Counted from the stretch's first letter, positions 15,733-24,900 are shown. The stretch: DNA of 64,000 bases from Oceanobacillus saliphilus (GCF_023522835.1 NZ_JALCZU010000003.1:186001-250000), one strand, 5' to 3'. Numbers and translations are program-made. Notes: generated by a model not told the origin, from the sequence alone.

Positions 15733-15999
15733 ATGAGAATAATGGTGGAAGTCAAAGATTTTTTTAATGAAAATATCGCCCCTCCCCATAAAATAATCTC
15801 CGTCAAAAAGCATGAAGAAAATGGCGAAACCGGCTGGCGGGCACTTGTAGAAGTAATTGAGGAAAAAGAATACATGAAAAGATATGCAAATGATCAAATG
15901 GTTGGACTATATGAGGTTTTTCTTGATGACGATTCCGAGGTTACCGGTTTTTCAAGAATAAGTCTCAGGTTTCGAAGTGATTTGGAGGAACAGGCATAG
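15733..15999 (+). CDS. gvpO: Gas vesicle protein GvpO family (GvpR of Bacillus)
   Basis: An 88-residue protein, small and mixed alpha/beta, with the GvpO family pattern GWRALVEVIEEKEY...DQMVGLYEVFLDDDSEVTGF and the closing YxR-like SLRFRSD. In Bacillus megaterium the gene between gvpB and gvpN is called gvpR and belongs to this family. GvpO is required for vesicle formation in several organisms and may act in regulation or assembly. AAGGAAGTG lies before the ATG. The stop is 19 nt before gvpN. Confidence 0.8.
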   Translation: MRIMVEVKDFFNENIAPPHKIISVKKHEENGETGWRALVEVIEEKEYMKRYANDQMVGLYEVFLDDDSEVTGFSRISLRFRSDLEEQA

Positions 16000-16018
16000 A
16001 TGGACAGGAGGATCAGAC

Positions 16019-16933
16019 ATGACCGAACACAAAGAGAAAAATCAGACAAGCTTATATGAACAATCTTCCTACTACAAAGATATTATCAGACGGTCATTAC
16101 GATACCTGGATACCGGCTATCCACTTCATTTCACCGGACCCTCAGGAATTGGGAAAACATCCCTTGCCCTCCATATCGCAAAAAAGAGAAAGCGTCCGGT
16201 CATGCTGTTAAATGGAAATAAAGATCTTTCTACAGAGGATTTAATCGGAGCTTTTTCAGGGTACAAACGGAGGAAGCTAAAAGATAACTATGTCAGAAGT
16301 GTCCATAAAATTGAAGAAAACGTTACTGAATCATGGTCGGATGGACGGCTGCTTGAAGCAGTGAAAAAGGGCTATACCCTTGTATATGACGAATTTACTC
16401 GTTCACAGCCCGAGGCAAATAATATATTTCTGCCTATTCTTGAGGAAAAGATTTTGCCACTCTATGGAACAAAACAGAAAAAATCATATATAGAGGTCCA
16501 TCCAGATTTTTCCGTCATTTTTACAAGTAACCCTCTTGAATATGCAGGGGTTTATGAGACCCAGGACGCCTTATTGGACCGAATGGTAACACTCACGCTG
16601 GAATCAATGGAGCAGGAAGCTGAAATCACTGCAGTGGTTAATAAAACCACTATTCAAAAGGAAAAGGCTGAAGCAATTGTTGATTTCATGATGAAGGTCC
16701 GTAAACTGTGTCCGGCCAAAGAAGGTTTTCAAGGACCAAGTCTACGGGCATCCATGATGATAGCAGAAATAGTAAATCGTTACGATATACCGATTGACGG
16801 ATCAAATGACGAATTTTATCAGCTATGCTTTGACATCACTTGGTTTCCCTTGCAGGCATGTGTTGAGGACAAGCATAAACATCGGCTACAAAGACAACTG
16901 GAGCAGGAATGCAGAAAAATAACATTGAGGTGA
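16019..16933 (+). CDS. gvpN: Gas vesicle AAA ATPase GvpN
   Basis: A 304-residue MoxR-type AAA+ ATPase. Walker A is GPSGIGKT (40-47), Walker B is in LVYDEFTRS, and sensor 1 is in FTSNPLEYAG. GvpN uses ATP to help vesicles grow, probably by moving GvpA or remodelling assembly complexes. ATG at 16019 has AGGAGG 7 nt before it; the longer frame from 15977 overlaps gvpO and is not needed. The stop overlaps the ribosome binding site of gvpF. Confidence 0.93.
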   Translation: MTEHKEKNQTSLYEQSSYYKDIIRRSLRYLDTGYPLHFTGPSGIGKTSLALHIAKKRKRPVMLLNGNKDLSTEDLIGAFSGYKRRKLKDNYVRSVHKIEENVTESWSDGRLLEAVKKGYTLVYDEFTRSQPEANNIFLPILEEKILPLYGTKQKKSYIEVHPDFSVIFTSNPLEYAGVYETQDALLDRMVTLTLESMEQEAEITAVVNKTTIQKEKAEAIVDFMMKVRKLCPAKEGFQGPSLRASMMIAEIVNRYDIPIDGSNDEFYQLCFDITWFPLQACVEDKHKHRLQRQLEQECRKITLR

Positions 16934-16938
16934 ATGGA

Positions 16939-17706
16939 ATGAGTGAGGAACAAGGAATATATGTTTTTTGCGGAATACAAACAGAAAAGGAACAATCTTT
17001 TGGCACGGTCTATTTTGAAGGTCAGGACAGAGATATTTACACAATTCACTATAAGGACGCTGCAATGGTCGTCACAAAGGTCCCGATGAAAATCTATCAT
17101 CCTAGTAAAGACAATCTCATGATGCATCAGAAGGTTCTTTCAACCGTGATGGGTAAGATAGATACGCTCGTTCCGATCAGTTTCGGAAACATGTTCCATA
17201 GCGAAGAAGATGTGATTGCATTAGCTGAAAGTCTCTATCCCCAGCTGGAAAAAATCTTTCCGCAAATCAAAGGGAAAATGGAGGTCGGTTTAAAGGTTGT
17301 CGGCAAAAAAGACTGGCTTGAGAAAAACATCAATCAAAACGAGGATGTCATGAAGAAAAAACAGGTCGTACATTCCAAATCAGAGGCTGCCGGATATTTT
17401 GACCGGATTCAGCTTGGTGAGATGGCAAAAAACTTCTTCCAATCGCTGCAGAATGACATCAGGTCAGAAATACATGAGCCTTTGACACCTCTTGCCGAAG
17501 CAGACAAGCTTAACGACCCCATTGGAGAAAAGATGCTTCTGAATGCAGCCTATCTAATCAACCGTAATGAAGAAGCTGCATTTGATGAAAAGGTGAATGA
17601 ACTTCATGACAGATGGCTTGATAAAGTGGACTTCAAATACACAGGTCCATGGCCAGCCTATAACTTTATCAATATTAAACTGAAGGTAGAGGAGCCCACC
17701 ACATGA
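16939..17706 (+). CDS. gvpF: Gas vesicle protein GvpF
   Basis: A 255-residue protein of the GvpL/GvpF family, ending in the family signature YTGPWPAYNFINIKL. GvpF is a minor component that binds GvpA and probably helps nucleate assembly. ATG 16939 is chosen by its GAGGTGA site, which overlaps the gvpN stop. The four-base ATGA overlap with gvpG shows translational coupling. It pairs with GvpL encoded 270 bp downstream. Confidence 0.9.
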   Translation: MSEEQGIYVFCGIQTEKEQSFGTVYFEGQDRDIYTIHYKDAAMVVTKVPMKIYHPSKDNLMMHQKVLSTVMGKIDTLVPISFGNMFHSEEDVIALAESLYPQLEKIFPQIKGKMEVGLKVVGKKDWLEKNINQNEDVMKKKQVVHSKSEAAGYFDRIQLGEMAKNFFQSLQNDIRSEIHEPLTPLAEADKLNDPIGEKMLLNAAYLINRNEEAAFDEKVNELHDRWLDKVDFKYTGPWPAYNFINIKLKVEEPTT

Positions 17707-17960
17707 TTCAAAAAATTTTCACTTCTCCGATCAACCTGATTGTAAAAATCGGGGAAAAGGTACAAGAGGAAGTGGAAAAAGAATTTTATGATTTGGAACA
17801 TATCCAAAAGAAGCTCATCCATCTGCAGATGATGTATGAGCTTGAGGAAATCGATGAAGAATCCTACAAGCAATCAGAAGCAGAACTTTTACTCCGATAT
17901 GAATTGGCAAAGAAGCGGGAAATGGAAAAAATAGATGAATTAACCAAAAGTAAAAAGTGA
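17703..17960 (+). CDS. gvpG: Gas vesicle protein GvpG
   Basis: An 85-residue protein, mostly one long charged helix (EEVEKEFYDLEHIQKKLIHL, then MYELEEIDEESYKQSEAELL), the standard GvpG shape. GvpG is a small essential accessory protein, likely a chaperone partner of GvpF/L and GvpA. The start overlaps the gvpF stop by 4 nt, and gvpL begins 10 nt after the stop. Confidence 0.92.
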   Translation: MIQKIFTSPINLIVKIGEKVQEEVEKEFYDLEHIQKKLIHLQMMYELEEIDEESYKQSEAELLLRYELAKKREMEKIDELTKSKK

Positions 17961-17970
17961 GGCAAAAAGG

Positions 17971-18774
17971 ATGGAAAAACTAGTTTACTTGTATGGCATC
18001 ATACCTACCAAGGAAAAAGAGAAACATCCCCTCCCCTCTCTGAAGGGATTGGATGGGGAATCAGATGTATATAGTCTTCCATTTGATGAACTCGACGCTG
18101 TAGTTTGCGAGCTGGACCCGGTAGAGTACGGCGAAAAAGAACTGGAGAAAAAAACAAATGATGCGAAATGGCTCCATGAAAAAGCGTTTCATCATCACGA
18201 AGCTTTGATGAAGCTTTATGAAAATTATCCGATCATCCCTATGAAATTCTGTACCATCTATTCCAATCACGATAGCCTCTTACAAACAATCAATCATCAT
18301 AAACAGCGAATGATGGAGATGTTGGATGATATTGCAGATAAAGAAGAATGGATTTTAAAAATTTATTGTGAAGCAGACAAAGTGAAACAAGGTGTTGCAA
18401 GCTACAATGAAGCAATTGAAGCGAAAAAAGAAGAAATAGCATCGATGTCACCTGGCCGGCAATATTTGGAGAAAAGAAAACTGGATCAGCTAATCGATCA
18501 GGAAACGGAGAAAGAAAAAAGAGCCTTCTCCGAAAAAATCCATAAAGAACTTGCAGCATTAAGTGTGGATTCTGAAGTGAAGAAGATTTGGAAAAAGGAC
18601 GTCACCGGTCGTACTGAAGAGATGTGCTGGAACAGTGTTTATATGCTTAATAAATCTGTTGTGGATGATTTCTTATCCATTGTTAAACATCAACAGGAAA
18701 AATGGAGCGTATCCGGCTGGCACTTTGAACTAACTGGGCCATGGCCATCCTACCATTTTGCAAAGGTCAGCTAG
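17971..18774 (+). CDS. gvpL: Gas vesicle protein GvpL
   Basis: A 267-residue GvpL/GvpF-family protein: MEKLVYLYGIIP opens the fold, EALMKLYENYPIIPMKFCTIY is the conserved core, and FELTGPWPSYHFAKV closes it. GvpL binds several other Gvp proteins and is thought to organise the early assembly complex. It sits in the usual place after gvpG. The binding site is GAGGCAAAAAGG before the ATG. Confidence 0.93.
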   Translation: MEKLVYLYGIIPTKEKEKHPLPSLKGLDGESDVYSLPFDELDAVVCELDPVEYGEKELEKKTNDAKWLHEKAFHHHEALMKLYENYPIIPMKFCTIYSNHDSLLQTINHHKQRMMEMLDDIADKEEWILKIYCEADKVKQGVASYNEAIEAKKEEIASMSPGRQYLEKRKLDQLIDQETEKEKRAFSEKIHKELAALSVDSEVKKIWKKDVTGRTEEMCWNSVYMLNKSVVDDFLSIVKHQQEKWSVSGWHFELTGPWPSYHFAKVS

Positions 18775-18788
18775 TTTGGAGGGTACAC

Positions 18789-19049
18789 ATGTCACAGAGA
18801 CACGAGTTTGAAAATAAAGAGGTTGGTCTCATCGATATACTCGATGTTGTGCTTGATAAAGGTGTGGCAATAAAAGGAGATCTCATCCTCTCCATCGCAG
18901 GAATTGATTTAGTCTATCTCGATTTGAGGGTGCTCATCTCATCCGTTGAAACATTGATTGAATCAAACAAGGAAACAGCTGCAACATTATCATCCAAACA
19001 ATTGGATCGAGAGAAGGAGGCGTTGGATCGTGTCATCAATCAATCTTAA
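18789..19049 (+). CDS. gvpS: Minor gas vesicle shell protein GvpS
   Basis: An 86-residue GvpA/J/M/S-family protein: GLIDILDVVLDKGVAIKGDL, then GIDLVYLDLRVLISSVETL. In Bacillus clusters the gene between gvpL and gvpK is gvpS, a minor shell-like protein thought to cap or seed the vesicle. TTTGGAGGG lies before ATG 18789, which is preferred over an upstream in-frame start inside gvpL. The 3' end overlaps gvpK by 20 nt. Confidence 0.9.
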   Translation: MSQRHEFENKEVGLIDILDVVLDKGVAIKGDLILSIAGIDLVYLDLRVLISSVETLIESNKETAATLSSKQLDREKEALDRVINQS

Positions 19050-19359
19050 TAACCAGCCAAAATCACTTGCAAATCTTGACCATCGTCCGGAAAAAAGCGG
19101 ACGTATTGAATTGGATCCTGAAGGCGCTGAAGAAGGCCTTGCCCAACTTGTCCTAACCATCATCGAGCTATTACGCCAACTGGTCGAACGGCAGGCACTC
19201 CGCAGAGTTGACGGCGGAAACCTTACAGAAGAAGAGATTGAAAAGCTTGGTTTAGCATTAATGAATCTGGATGTAAAGATGGACGAGTTGAAAGAAATAT
19301 TCAATTTGACCGATGAGGATTTGAACATCGATCTTGGTCCATTGGGTAATTTACTTTAA
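19030..19359 (+). CDS. gvpK: Gas vesicle protein GvpK
   Basis: A 109-residue protein with the invariant GvpK core RIELDPEGAEEGLAQLVLTI, LLRQLVERQALRRVDGGNLT and EEIEKLGLALMNL, ending in the acidic NLTDEDLNIDLGPLGNLL. GvpK is required for gas vesicle formation; its mechanism is unknown. The start is GTG at 19030, placed by AAGGAGG 9 nt upstream inside gvpS; the ATG at 18958 would overlap gvpS too far and gives a non-family leader. Confidence 0.92.
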   Translation: MSSINLNNQPKSLANLDHRPEKSGRIELDPEGAEEGLAQLVLTIIELLRQLVERQALRRVDGGNLTEEEIEKLGLALMNLDVKMDELKEIFNLTDEDLNIDLGPLGNLL

Positions 19360-19378
19360 GCAGACGAGGGGTTTTAAC

Positions 19379-19711
19379 ATGAATAACGGTAACTCCCCGC
19401 AAACAACCACCCAATCCAGCAATCTGGTCGATGTCCTTGAAACCGTTCTGGATAAAGGTGTAGTAATAGCGGGAGATATTCGGGTAGGAATTGCTGATGT
19501 GGAACTGCTGTCGATCAAAATCAGACTGATTGTCGCTTCAGTAGATAAAGCAAAAGAAATTGGGATGGATTGGTGGGAAACGGATCCATACCTCAATTCC
19601 AAAGCAGCTGAACAGGAACAGAAACAACTGAAAGAAGAAAACAAAAAACTTCTGGAAAGACTGGAAAAACTAGAAGGAAAAATGGCTGATAATAGTAGCC
19701 GTTTACCATAG
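19379..19711 (+). CDS. gvpJ: Minor gas vesicle shell protein GvpJ
   Basis: A 110-residue GvpA-family protein: NLVDVLETVLDKGVVIAGDI, RVGIADVELLSIKIRLIVAS, with the typical GvpJ longer C-terminal coiled coil (EQEQKQLKEENKKLLERLEK). GvpJ is a minor shell protein influencing vesicle shape and tip formation. ATG 19379 follows ACGAGGGG; an in-frame ATG at 19334 lies inside gvpK and is rejected. Confidence 0.92.
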   Translation: MNNGNSPQTTTQSSNLVDVLETVLDKGVVIAGDIRVGIADVELLSIKIRLIVASVDKAKEIGMDWWETDPYLNSKAAEQEQKQLKEENKKLLERLEKLEGKMADNSSRLP

Positions 19712-19751
19712 ATAGCAAATGAAAACTATACTTCACAAGGAGGACTAAATA

Positions 19752-20402
19752 ATGGAAAAACAACATGAGAAACAAGAGATGCAAAACAAACAGGATAATC
19801 AAAAGGAGCCGGAAAATGTGGAGGTGATTGATAAAGTCTACACAAAAAAAGACGTAATCAAAGGGGGCGCAATCGGATGGGCACTCGGTGTGGCCACTAC
19901 CATGTTCTTAGCTCCTAAATCGGGGAAGGAACTGCGCGGAGATATAACCTATCAAGTTGGGAGTGCCAAGGATAAAGCAATTGACAAATCGAAAGAGCTA
20001 AGTGATTCCACATTGGAGAAATATACTTCAATTAGAGATAATGCATCCAATAAGACCAAGGAACTGAAAGATAAAATAAGAAGAAAAAAACAGTCAGATG
20101 AAGATGAGTATGAAGATGATGACGAAACGGAAAATACAATAGATAATGAACAAGACGACGATGAGGAGCTGGAGCAGGAAAAACAAGTGGAACAAGAAAA
20201 AGAGGAAGAAGCAGAGCAAGAAGATCAAGAAGAAGATGCGAAAAAATCCCAAACTTCAACTAAGAAGAAGCCTGCTGCAAAATCAAATCAATCAGCTACA
20301 AGCCAATCAGAATCCAAAAGACCAGCACCGAAAAAGCGGACAACCAGAAGGAAAAGTTCCGGAACAAATTCTACTGCAACTGGTGCCCAAAAAAGAGCGT
20401 AA
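19752..20402 (+). CDS. gvpT: Gas vesicle protein GvpT, YtxH-like with charged tails
   Basis: A 216-residue protein. Residues 30-60 hold a YtxH-type hydrophobic, Gly/Ala-rich segment (KGGAIGWALGVATTMFLAPK, then SGKELRGDI). It is followed by helical repeats, a very acidic block (about 115-160, mostly D and E) and a basic, proline-lysine-rich tail (KKPAAK to KRPAPKKRTTRRKSS) like that of histone H1-like proteins. In Bacillus megaterium gvpT is near the operon end. AAGGAGGACTAAATA precedes the ATG. No gvpU follows; the terminator comes next. Confidence 0.8.
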   Translation: MEKQHEKQEMQNKQDNQKEPENVEVIDKVYTKKDVIKGGAIGWALGVATTMFLAPKSGKELRGDITYQVGSAKDKAIDKSKELSDSTLEKYTSIRDNASNKTKELKDKIRRKKQSDEDEYEDDDETENTIDNEQDDDEELEQEKQVEQEKEEEAEQEDQEEDAKKSQTSTKKKPAAKSNQSATSQSESKRPAPKKRTTRRKSSGTNSTATGAQKRA

Positions 20403-20432
20403 ACTAGATACGCAGAATACTGCTTTAAATGC

Positions 20433-20470
20433 AAAGGTGAGTTCTATACTTATTAGAACTCACCTTTTTT
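20433..20470 (+). terminator. Terminator of the gas vesicle operon
   Basis: A 13-bp perfect stem (AAAGGTGAGTTCT/AGAACTCACCTTT) runs straight into TTTTTT. It sits 31 nt after gvpT and before the convergent ugd gene. Confidence 0.92.
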
Positions 20471-20572
20471 CGAAAAAAGGGAGAATGTCAGGACCCGTGT
20501 CTAATCGTCTGTTTCAGCTATTTATGCATGAATTATGGATGTTCGTTTTATTTCAAAATAGTTGTTCGTGTT

Positions 20573-21901
20573 CTAGTCAGCCAGAGACGCATCCATATTT
20601 TTCATAACAGGAGGGCGGCCAACCGAATGGTATTCAATTCCTCTGACTTTCATTTCCTGCAAATCAAAACAATTTCTACCATCAAAAATTAATGGCGTCT
20701 TCATCGTTTGGAAAATGTCCATATCCACATTCCTAATTTCATCCCATTCGGTTAAAATTAACACGATATCACTTCCATTGATGGCTTCTTCCACACTTTT
20801 GGCATAAACCATTTTATCGCTGAGCAGCCTACGTGCATTCCCCTCAGCAATTGGGTCATATCCGATAACTTGTGCACCCTGATTGATTAATTTTTCCGTT
20901 ATGATTAAAGATGCCGCTTCCCTCATATCATCGGTGTTCGGCTTAAACGCCAATCCAAGGACAGCAATCCGTTTTCCTTGCAGCGAGGTGAAGTGCTCGT
21001 TTAATTTTTCGATAAGTAGTGCCTGCTGCTTCTTATTTACGTTGACAACACCTTTCAATAATTCAAAATTATAATCGACATTACCGGCAATTTTAATGAG
21101 GGCCTTTGTATCTTTCGGAAAACAGGAACCTCCATAGCCAATTCCCGCTCTCAGAAACTGGTTTCCAATCCGCTGATCCATTCCGACACCTTCTGCAACA
21201 TGATCGACATTGGCATCAACAAGTTCACAAATGTTTGCAATCTCATTGATAAAGCTTATCTTCGTAGCAAGAAACGCGTTCGATGCGTACTTAATCATCT
21301 CAGCACTGCGAATATCCGTTTTATATACAGGAACACCATACGGTTTGTTGATGTCCTCAATCAGATTTGCCGCATCTTCATTATCTGTCCCAATTACAAT
21401 CCGATCGCCATGAAAGGAATCGTAAATGGCAGAACCTTCTTTTAAGAATTCCGGATTGGAAACAACATCAATTTTCACCTCGTTTTTCAGATGAAGATTG
21501 ATAGTCTGCTTGATTTTATCGTTTGTCCCGACAGGCACAGTGCTTTTCGTTACAACAGTGGTATCCTTCGAGACATTTCCTGCGATATCTTTTGCTGCCT
21601 GCATCACAAAGGAAAGGTCTGCAGCACCCTCGCTATTCTCTGGTGTACCTACAGCAATATAAATAACATCTGCATGTCGGAATCCAGCTGCATGATCCGT
21701 CGTAAAAAATAAACGCTCACTTTCGATATTTTTCTTCATCAATTCATCCAGACCTGGTTCATATATAGGTGAAATTCCTTTATTCATCATTTCAACCTTT
21801 GCTTCATCGATATCAATGCATGTCACCGTATGTCCTATTTCCGATAGACTGACACCTGTCACAAGCCCAACATAACCAGTACCAACAACTGAAATATTCA
21901 T
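20573..21901 (-). CDS. ugd: UDP-glucose 6-dehydrogenase
   Basis: A 442-residue UDP-glucose/GDP-mannose dehydrogenase family enzyme. The Rossmann start is MNISVVGTGYVGLVTGVSLS; catalytic Cys260 lies in GYGGSCFPKDT, and the C-terminal substrate lid begins at IAVLGLAFKPNTDDMREA. It oxidises UDP-glucose to UDP-glucuronate with 2 NAD+, supplying acidic sugars for capsule, teichuronic acid or other surface polymers. ATG 21901 with GGGAGG is chosen; the longer frame to 21934 starts inside a family A repeat. galU lies 61 bp upstream on the same strand, so the two make UDP-glucose and then UDP-glucuronate. Confidence 0.95.
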   Translation of the reverse strand: MNISVVGTGYVGLVTGVSLSEIGHTVTCIDIDEAKVEMMNKGISPIYEPGLDELMKKNIESERLFFTTDHAAGFRHADVIYIAVGTPENSEGAADLSFVMQAAKDIAGNVSKDTTVVTKSTVPVGTNDKIKQTINLHLKNEVKIDVVSNPEFLKEGSAIYDSFHGDRIVIGTDNEDAANLIEDINKPYGVPVYKTDIRSAEMIKYASNAFLATKISFINEIANICELVDANVDHVAEGVGMDQRIGNQFLRAGIGYGGSCFPKDTKALIKIAGNVDYNFELLKGVVNVNKKQQALLIEKLNEHFTSLQGKRIAVLGLAFKPNTDDMREAASLIITEKLINQGAQVIGYDPIAEGNARRLLSDKMVYAKSVEEAINGSDIVLILTEWDEIRNVDMDIFQTMKTPLIFDGRNCFDLQEMKVRGIEYHSVGRPPVMKNMDASLAD

Positions 21902-21923
21902 AGAAAAGCCTCCCTTAGTGATA

Positions 21924-21951
21924 GTGCCTGTCACTTCCCGGTTTTTGTCGA
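21924..21951 (-). repeat. Family A repeat between galU and ugd
   Basis: GTGCCTGTCACTTCCCGG followed by TTTTTGTCGA on the plus strand. It lies within the galU-ugd unit, upstream of the ugd ribosome binding site. Confidence 0.8.
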
Positions 21952-21962
21952 TATTTGTCTAT

Positions 21963-22850
21963 TTAGTTATCTCTTACTTCCTCATTTTTGAAAATGAGTT
22001 CTTTTAGCATTTCCAAAACATCTTCACCGATTTCTTCATTATTCAGAGCAAATTCTACTGTCGTTTTTAAAAATCCAAGTTTTTCTCCCACATCATACCT
22101 TTTTCCTTCAAACTCATAGGCAAAGACATGTTGAAGCTCATTTAATTTCTGAATGGCATCTGTTAATTGAATTTCTCCGCCCGCACCTTTTTCATGCTTC
22201 CCGAGAAAGTCGAAAATCTCTGGTGTTAAAACATAGCGGCCCATAATAGCAAGGTTGGAAGGTGCAGTTCCTCGCTCTGGTTTTTCAACAAAATGACGTA
22301 CCTGATAACGTCTACCTTCGTTTGCCATCGGATCAATGATCCCATAACGTTGTGTCTCGTCATCACCAACTCGTTGCACACCAATAATAGATGATTCCGT
22401 TTCTTCGTATTGCTGCATCAGTTGCTTCAAACAAGGCTGTTCACCTTGGACAATATCATCCCCCAACAATACTGCAAAAGGTTCATGGCCGATAAACTTT
22501 CTTGCACACCAGACAGCGTGGCCCAAACCTTTTGCTTCCTTCTGTCTTATGTAATGAATTTCCACATTGGCCGATTTGTTTATTTTCTCAAGCAAATCGA
22601 ACTTTCCTTTTTTTATTAAATTTTCTTCAAGCTCAAAATTCGTATCAAAATGATCTTCTATCGCCCGTTTTCCTTTACCTGTGACGATAATAATATCTTC
22701 TATTCCAGATTCAATTGCTTCCTGAACGACATACTCAATTGTCGGTCTATCGACAATTGGCAGCATCTCTTTCGGCATCGCCTTTGTCGCAGGTAAAAAT
22801 CGTGTCCCCATACCTGCAGCCGGGATAATAGCTTTTCGAACTTTCCCCAT
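21963..22850 (-). CDS. galU: UTP-glucose-1-phosphate uridylyltransferase
   Basis: A 295-residue nucleotidyltransferase with the GalU signature [20 protein letters not shown] (residues 11-30) and other conserved blocks (VIGVQRV-like [44 protein letters not shown]). It forms UDP-glucose from UTP and glucose 1-phosphate. Together with ugd downstream it feeds UDP-sugars to the surface polymers, possibly including the KpsC/ABC cluster at 58-64 kb. A GGAGGG site lies before the ATG. Confidence 0.95.
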   Translation of the reverse strand: MGKVRKAIIPAAGMGTRFLPATKAMPKEMLPIVDRPTIEYVVQEAIESGIEDIIIVTGKGKRAIEDHFDTNFELEENLIKKGKFDLLEKINKSANVEIHYIRQKEAKGLGHAVWCARKFIGHEPFAVLLGDDIVQGEQPCLKQLMQQYEETESSIIGVQRVGDDETQRYGIIDPMANEGRRYQVRHFVEKPERGTAPSNLAIMGRYVLTPEIFDFLGKHEKGAGGEIQLTDAIQKLNELQHVFAYEFEGKRYDVGEKLGFLKTTVEFALNNEEIGEDVLEMLKELIFKNEEVRDN

Positions 22851-23243
22851 AAAATCCCTCCATTTTCGGTATCTAGTTAATCCTTTGTTTTATTATTACT
22901 AAACCTATTTTATCATTCAATTCTATTTTTTATAATTAATTCTTATTTACATACATCGTTTCCGTACTGTGACTGTAAAGCTCAAAATATTGTCGTACGG
23001 AGCTTCATAATAGATTAGATAGTATGGGCTTTCCTTTCCATGTTTCCCCTGTAAAAAAAGCAAGTTTGTTTAGGAATTCTCCACAGATTTGACGATTATT
23101 CATTTTTTACTTTTACTATTTACTAGTAAAAAGACAAAAATATTATTTACAAAACAACATCTACATAGTATACTCAAACTTATAATTTTACATTTATATG
23201 TATAAATATACATCACGATTTGACAAAAAGGGAGAGAACGATT
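22851..23243. other. AT-rich divergent promoter region of galU and nhaC
   Basis: About 390 bp without a gene. The promoters of galU (minus) and nhaC (plus) must lie here. A palindrome ATGTATA-AA-TATACAT (23198-23213) lies about 30 nt before the nhaC start and could be an operator or part of the promoter. No dispersed repeat is found. Confidence 0.5.
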
Positions 23244-24758
23244 TTGGAACACATGGGACTCATATCATTAATACCGCCGATAGTTGCGGTTATTTTAGCA
23301 ATCATTACTAAAAATGTTATTATTTCTTTATTTTCAGGTGTATTTATCGGTGTATTAATTCTAGTCGGAGGAAATCCGCTGGAAGCAACGATGTCAACCA
23401 TCGGCAACTACATTTATCCACAGCTGTCAGATGGGTATAATGCAGGTATCATTGTATTATTATTCTTCATCGGTGGATTTGTTGCTCTAATGGAAAATTC
23501 AGGTGGCGGTGCAGCACTTGCCTATAATGCCATCAAATACATCAATACGCGTGCAAAAGCGCAAATGTCTGCATGGATTGGCGGGATTATCATCTTTTTC
23601 TCTGATTTAGGTACGCCGCTAATTGTTGGACCTGTTTTTGAAAAAGTTTTTGATAAATTAAAGATTTCAAGGGAAAAACTGGCGTGGATTATTGACTCGA
23701 CCTCATCTCCCGTTGCTGTTCTGATTCCTTTCATCGGTTGGGGAGTCTATATCATGGGGCTGATTCGAAATGAATTCGATTTATTGAATATTACTGCATC
23801 CGAATTTGATACACTTGTCCAGGTCATTCCATTCCAATTTTATGCCATTATGGCAATCCTTATGGTACCACTCATAACGATGACAAATTTAGATTTTGGA
23901 CCGATGGCAAAAGCAGAAAGACGTATTCAGGAAACAGGCGAACTGTACTGGCCCGAGTCGAAACCACTTCGGAGACCTGATGAAAACGCGAAATATACAG
24001 AAGGATCAAAAGCCATCCTGATTTGGCTGCCACTATTGGTCTTGTTTACCACTTTATTCGGATTGATGATCTCATTCGGATTCCCGTTTGAACAAGTTGC
24101 GGGTAGTGACTTCAGAATTTCGTTAACAACTGCATATCTTTTTGCAGCAGTAACAATCATTATATTGATGCTTGTCTATAAGATTAAAAATTTCAACGCA
24201 ATCTTTGATATTTATACATCCGGAATGCAGCGTATGACCTATGTTGCTGTCACACTTATTCTTGCATGGGCACTAGGCACAATCATCAGTGAAATGGGTA
24301 CGGCAATGTTTATTGTGGAAATCATCGATGGAAATATTCCGGTATTTATAATTCCTGCACTATTATTTATTGTCGGTCTCATTATGTCTCTTGCCTCCGG
24401 AACATCGTGGGGAACATTTGCCATTATGCTGCCAATTGCCATTCCAATGGCATTCGCACTAGATGCACACTTACTTGTCTGTATCGGAGCAGTTCTTTCA
24501 GGCGGTATGTTCGGTGACCATACTTCACCGATTTCGGACACTACCTTGCTATCCTCAACTGGAGCAGGAGCTGACCATATCGATCACGTAAAAACACAGT
24601 TTCCATATGCCTTGCTAAATGGGATTGTTTCCTTTATCGGATTTATCGTTGCCGGAATTACCGGAAGCGCATGGACACTTATTTTAACAGCTGCTCTCTT
24701 AGTTGTTGCAGTGTTTACCTTATCGAAACTTCAAAAGGGTAAACGGCAAGCTGTTTAA
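23244..24758 (+). CDS. nhaC: NhaC-family Na+/H+ antiporter
   Basis: A 504-residue polytopic membrane protein with about 11-12 hydrophobic segments. The NhaC-family motifs are visible: IGGFVALMENSGGGAALAYN, FFSDLGTPLIVGPVFEK, DSTSSPVAVLIPFIGWG and GGMFGDHTSPISDTTLLSST. The family exchanges Na+ for H+, or for organic acids in some members, and supports growth in salt and at high pH. TTG at 23244 is chosen because GGGAGAG is 7 nt upstream; an ATG lies three codons later. It is a single gene with its own terminator. Confidence 0.88.
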   Translation: MEHMGLISLIPPIVAVILAIITKNVIISLFSGVFIGVLILVGGNPLEATMSTIGNYIYPQLSDGYNAGIIVLLFFIGGFVALMENSGGGAALAYNAIKYINTRAKAQMSAWIGGIIIFFSDLGTPLIVGPVFEKVFDKLKISREKLAWIIDSTSSPVAVLIPFIGWGVYIMGLIRNEFDLLNITASEFDTLVQVIPFQFYAIMAILMVPLITMTNLDFGPMAKAERRIQETGELYWPESKPLRRPDENAKYTEGSKAILIWLPLLVLFTTLFGLMISFGFPFEQVAGSDFRISLTTAYLFAAVTIIILMLVYKIKNFNAIFDIYTSGMQRMTYVAVTLILAWALGTIISEMGTAMFIVEIIDGNIPVFIIPALLFIVGLIMSLASGTSWGTFAIMLPIAIPMAFALDAHLLVCIGAVLSGGMFGDHTSPISDTTLLSSTGAGADHIDHVKTQFPYALLNGIVSFIGFIVAGITGSAWTLILTAALLVVAVFTLSKLQKGKRQAV

Positions 24759-24763
24759 TTAGA

Positions 24764-24800
24764 AACTCCCAGTGGCTCTTTTTGCCAGAGGGAGTTTTTC
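24764..24800 (+). terminator. Terminator of nhaC
   Basis: AAACTCCC/GGGAGTTT with an inner TGGC/GCCA pairing, followed by TTTTTC, 5 nt after the nhaC stop. Confidence 0.88.
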
Positions 24801-24825
24801 TAAATGAAGAGAGTCTGCTTTCGAT

Positions 24826-24900
24826 GGACTTGGCTGTCACCAAAATGTTTGGTGACAGCCTTATTTGCACTTATATAGTAAGTCTATGCTCTCTTAACTA
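24826..24900. repeat. Family C two-hairpin repeat
   Basis: CTTGGCTGTCACC...GGTGACAGCC (hairpin 1), the linker TTATTTGCACTTAT, then an imperfect AGTAAG...CTTAACT second hairpin. It lies between the nhaC and ggt terminators. Confidence 0.7.

Noticed and set aside
21902-21934. Longer start for ugd (MTGTITKGGFS).
   Set aside because: It starts inside a family A repeat; the Rossmann motif begins at ATG 21901 with its own binding site.
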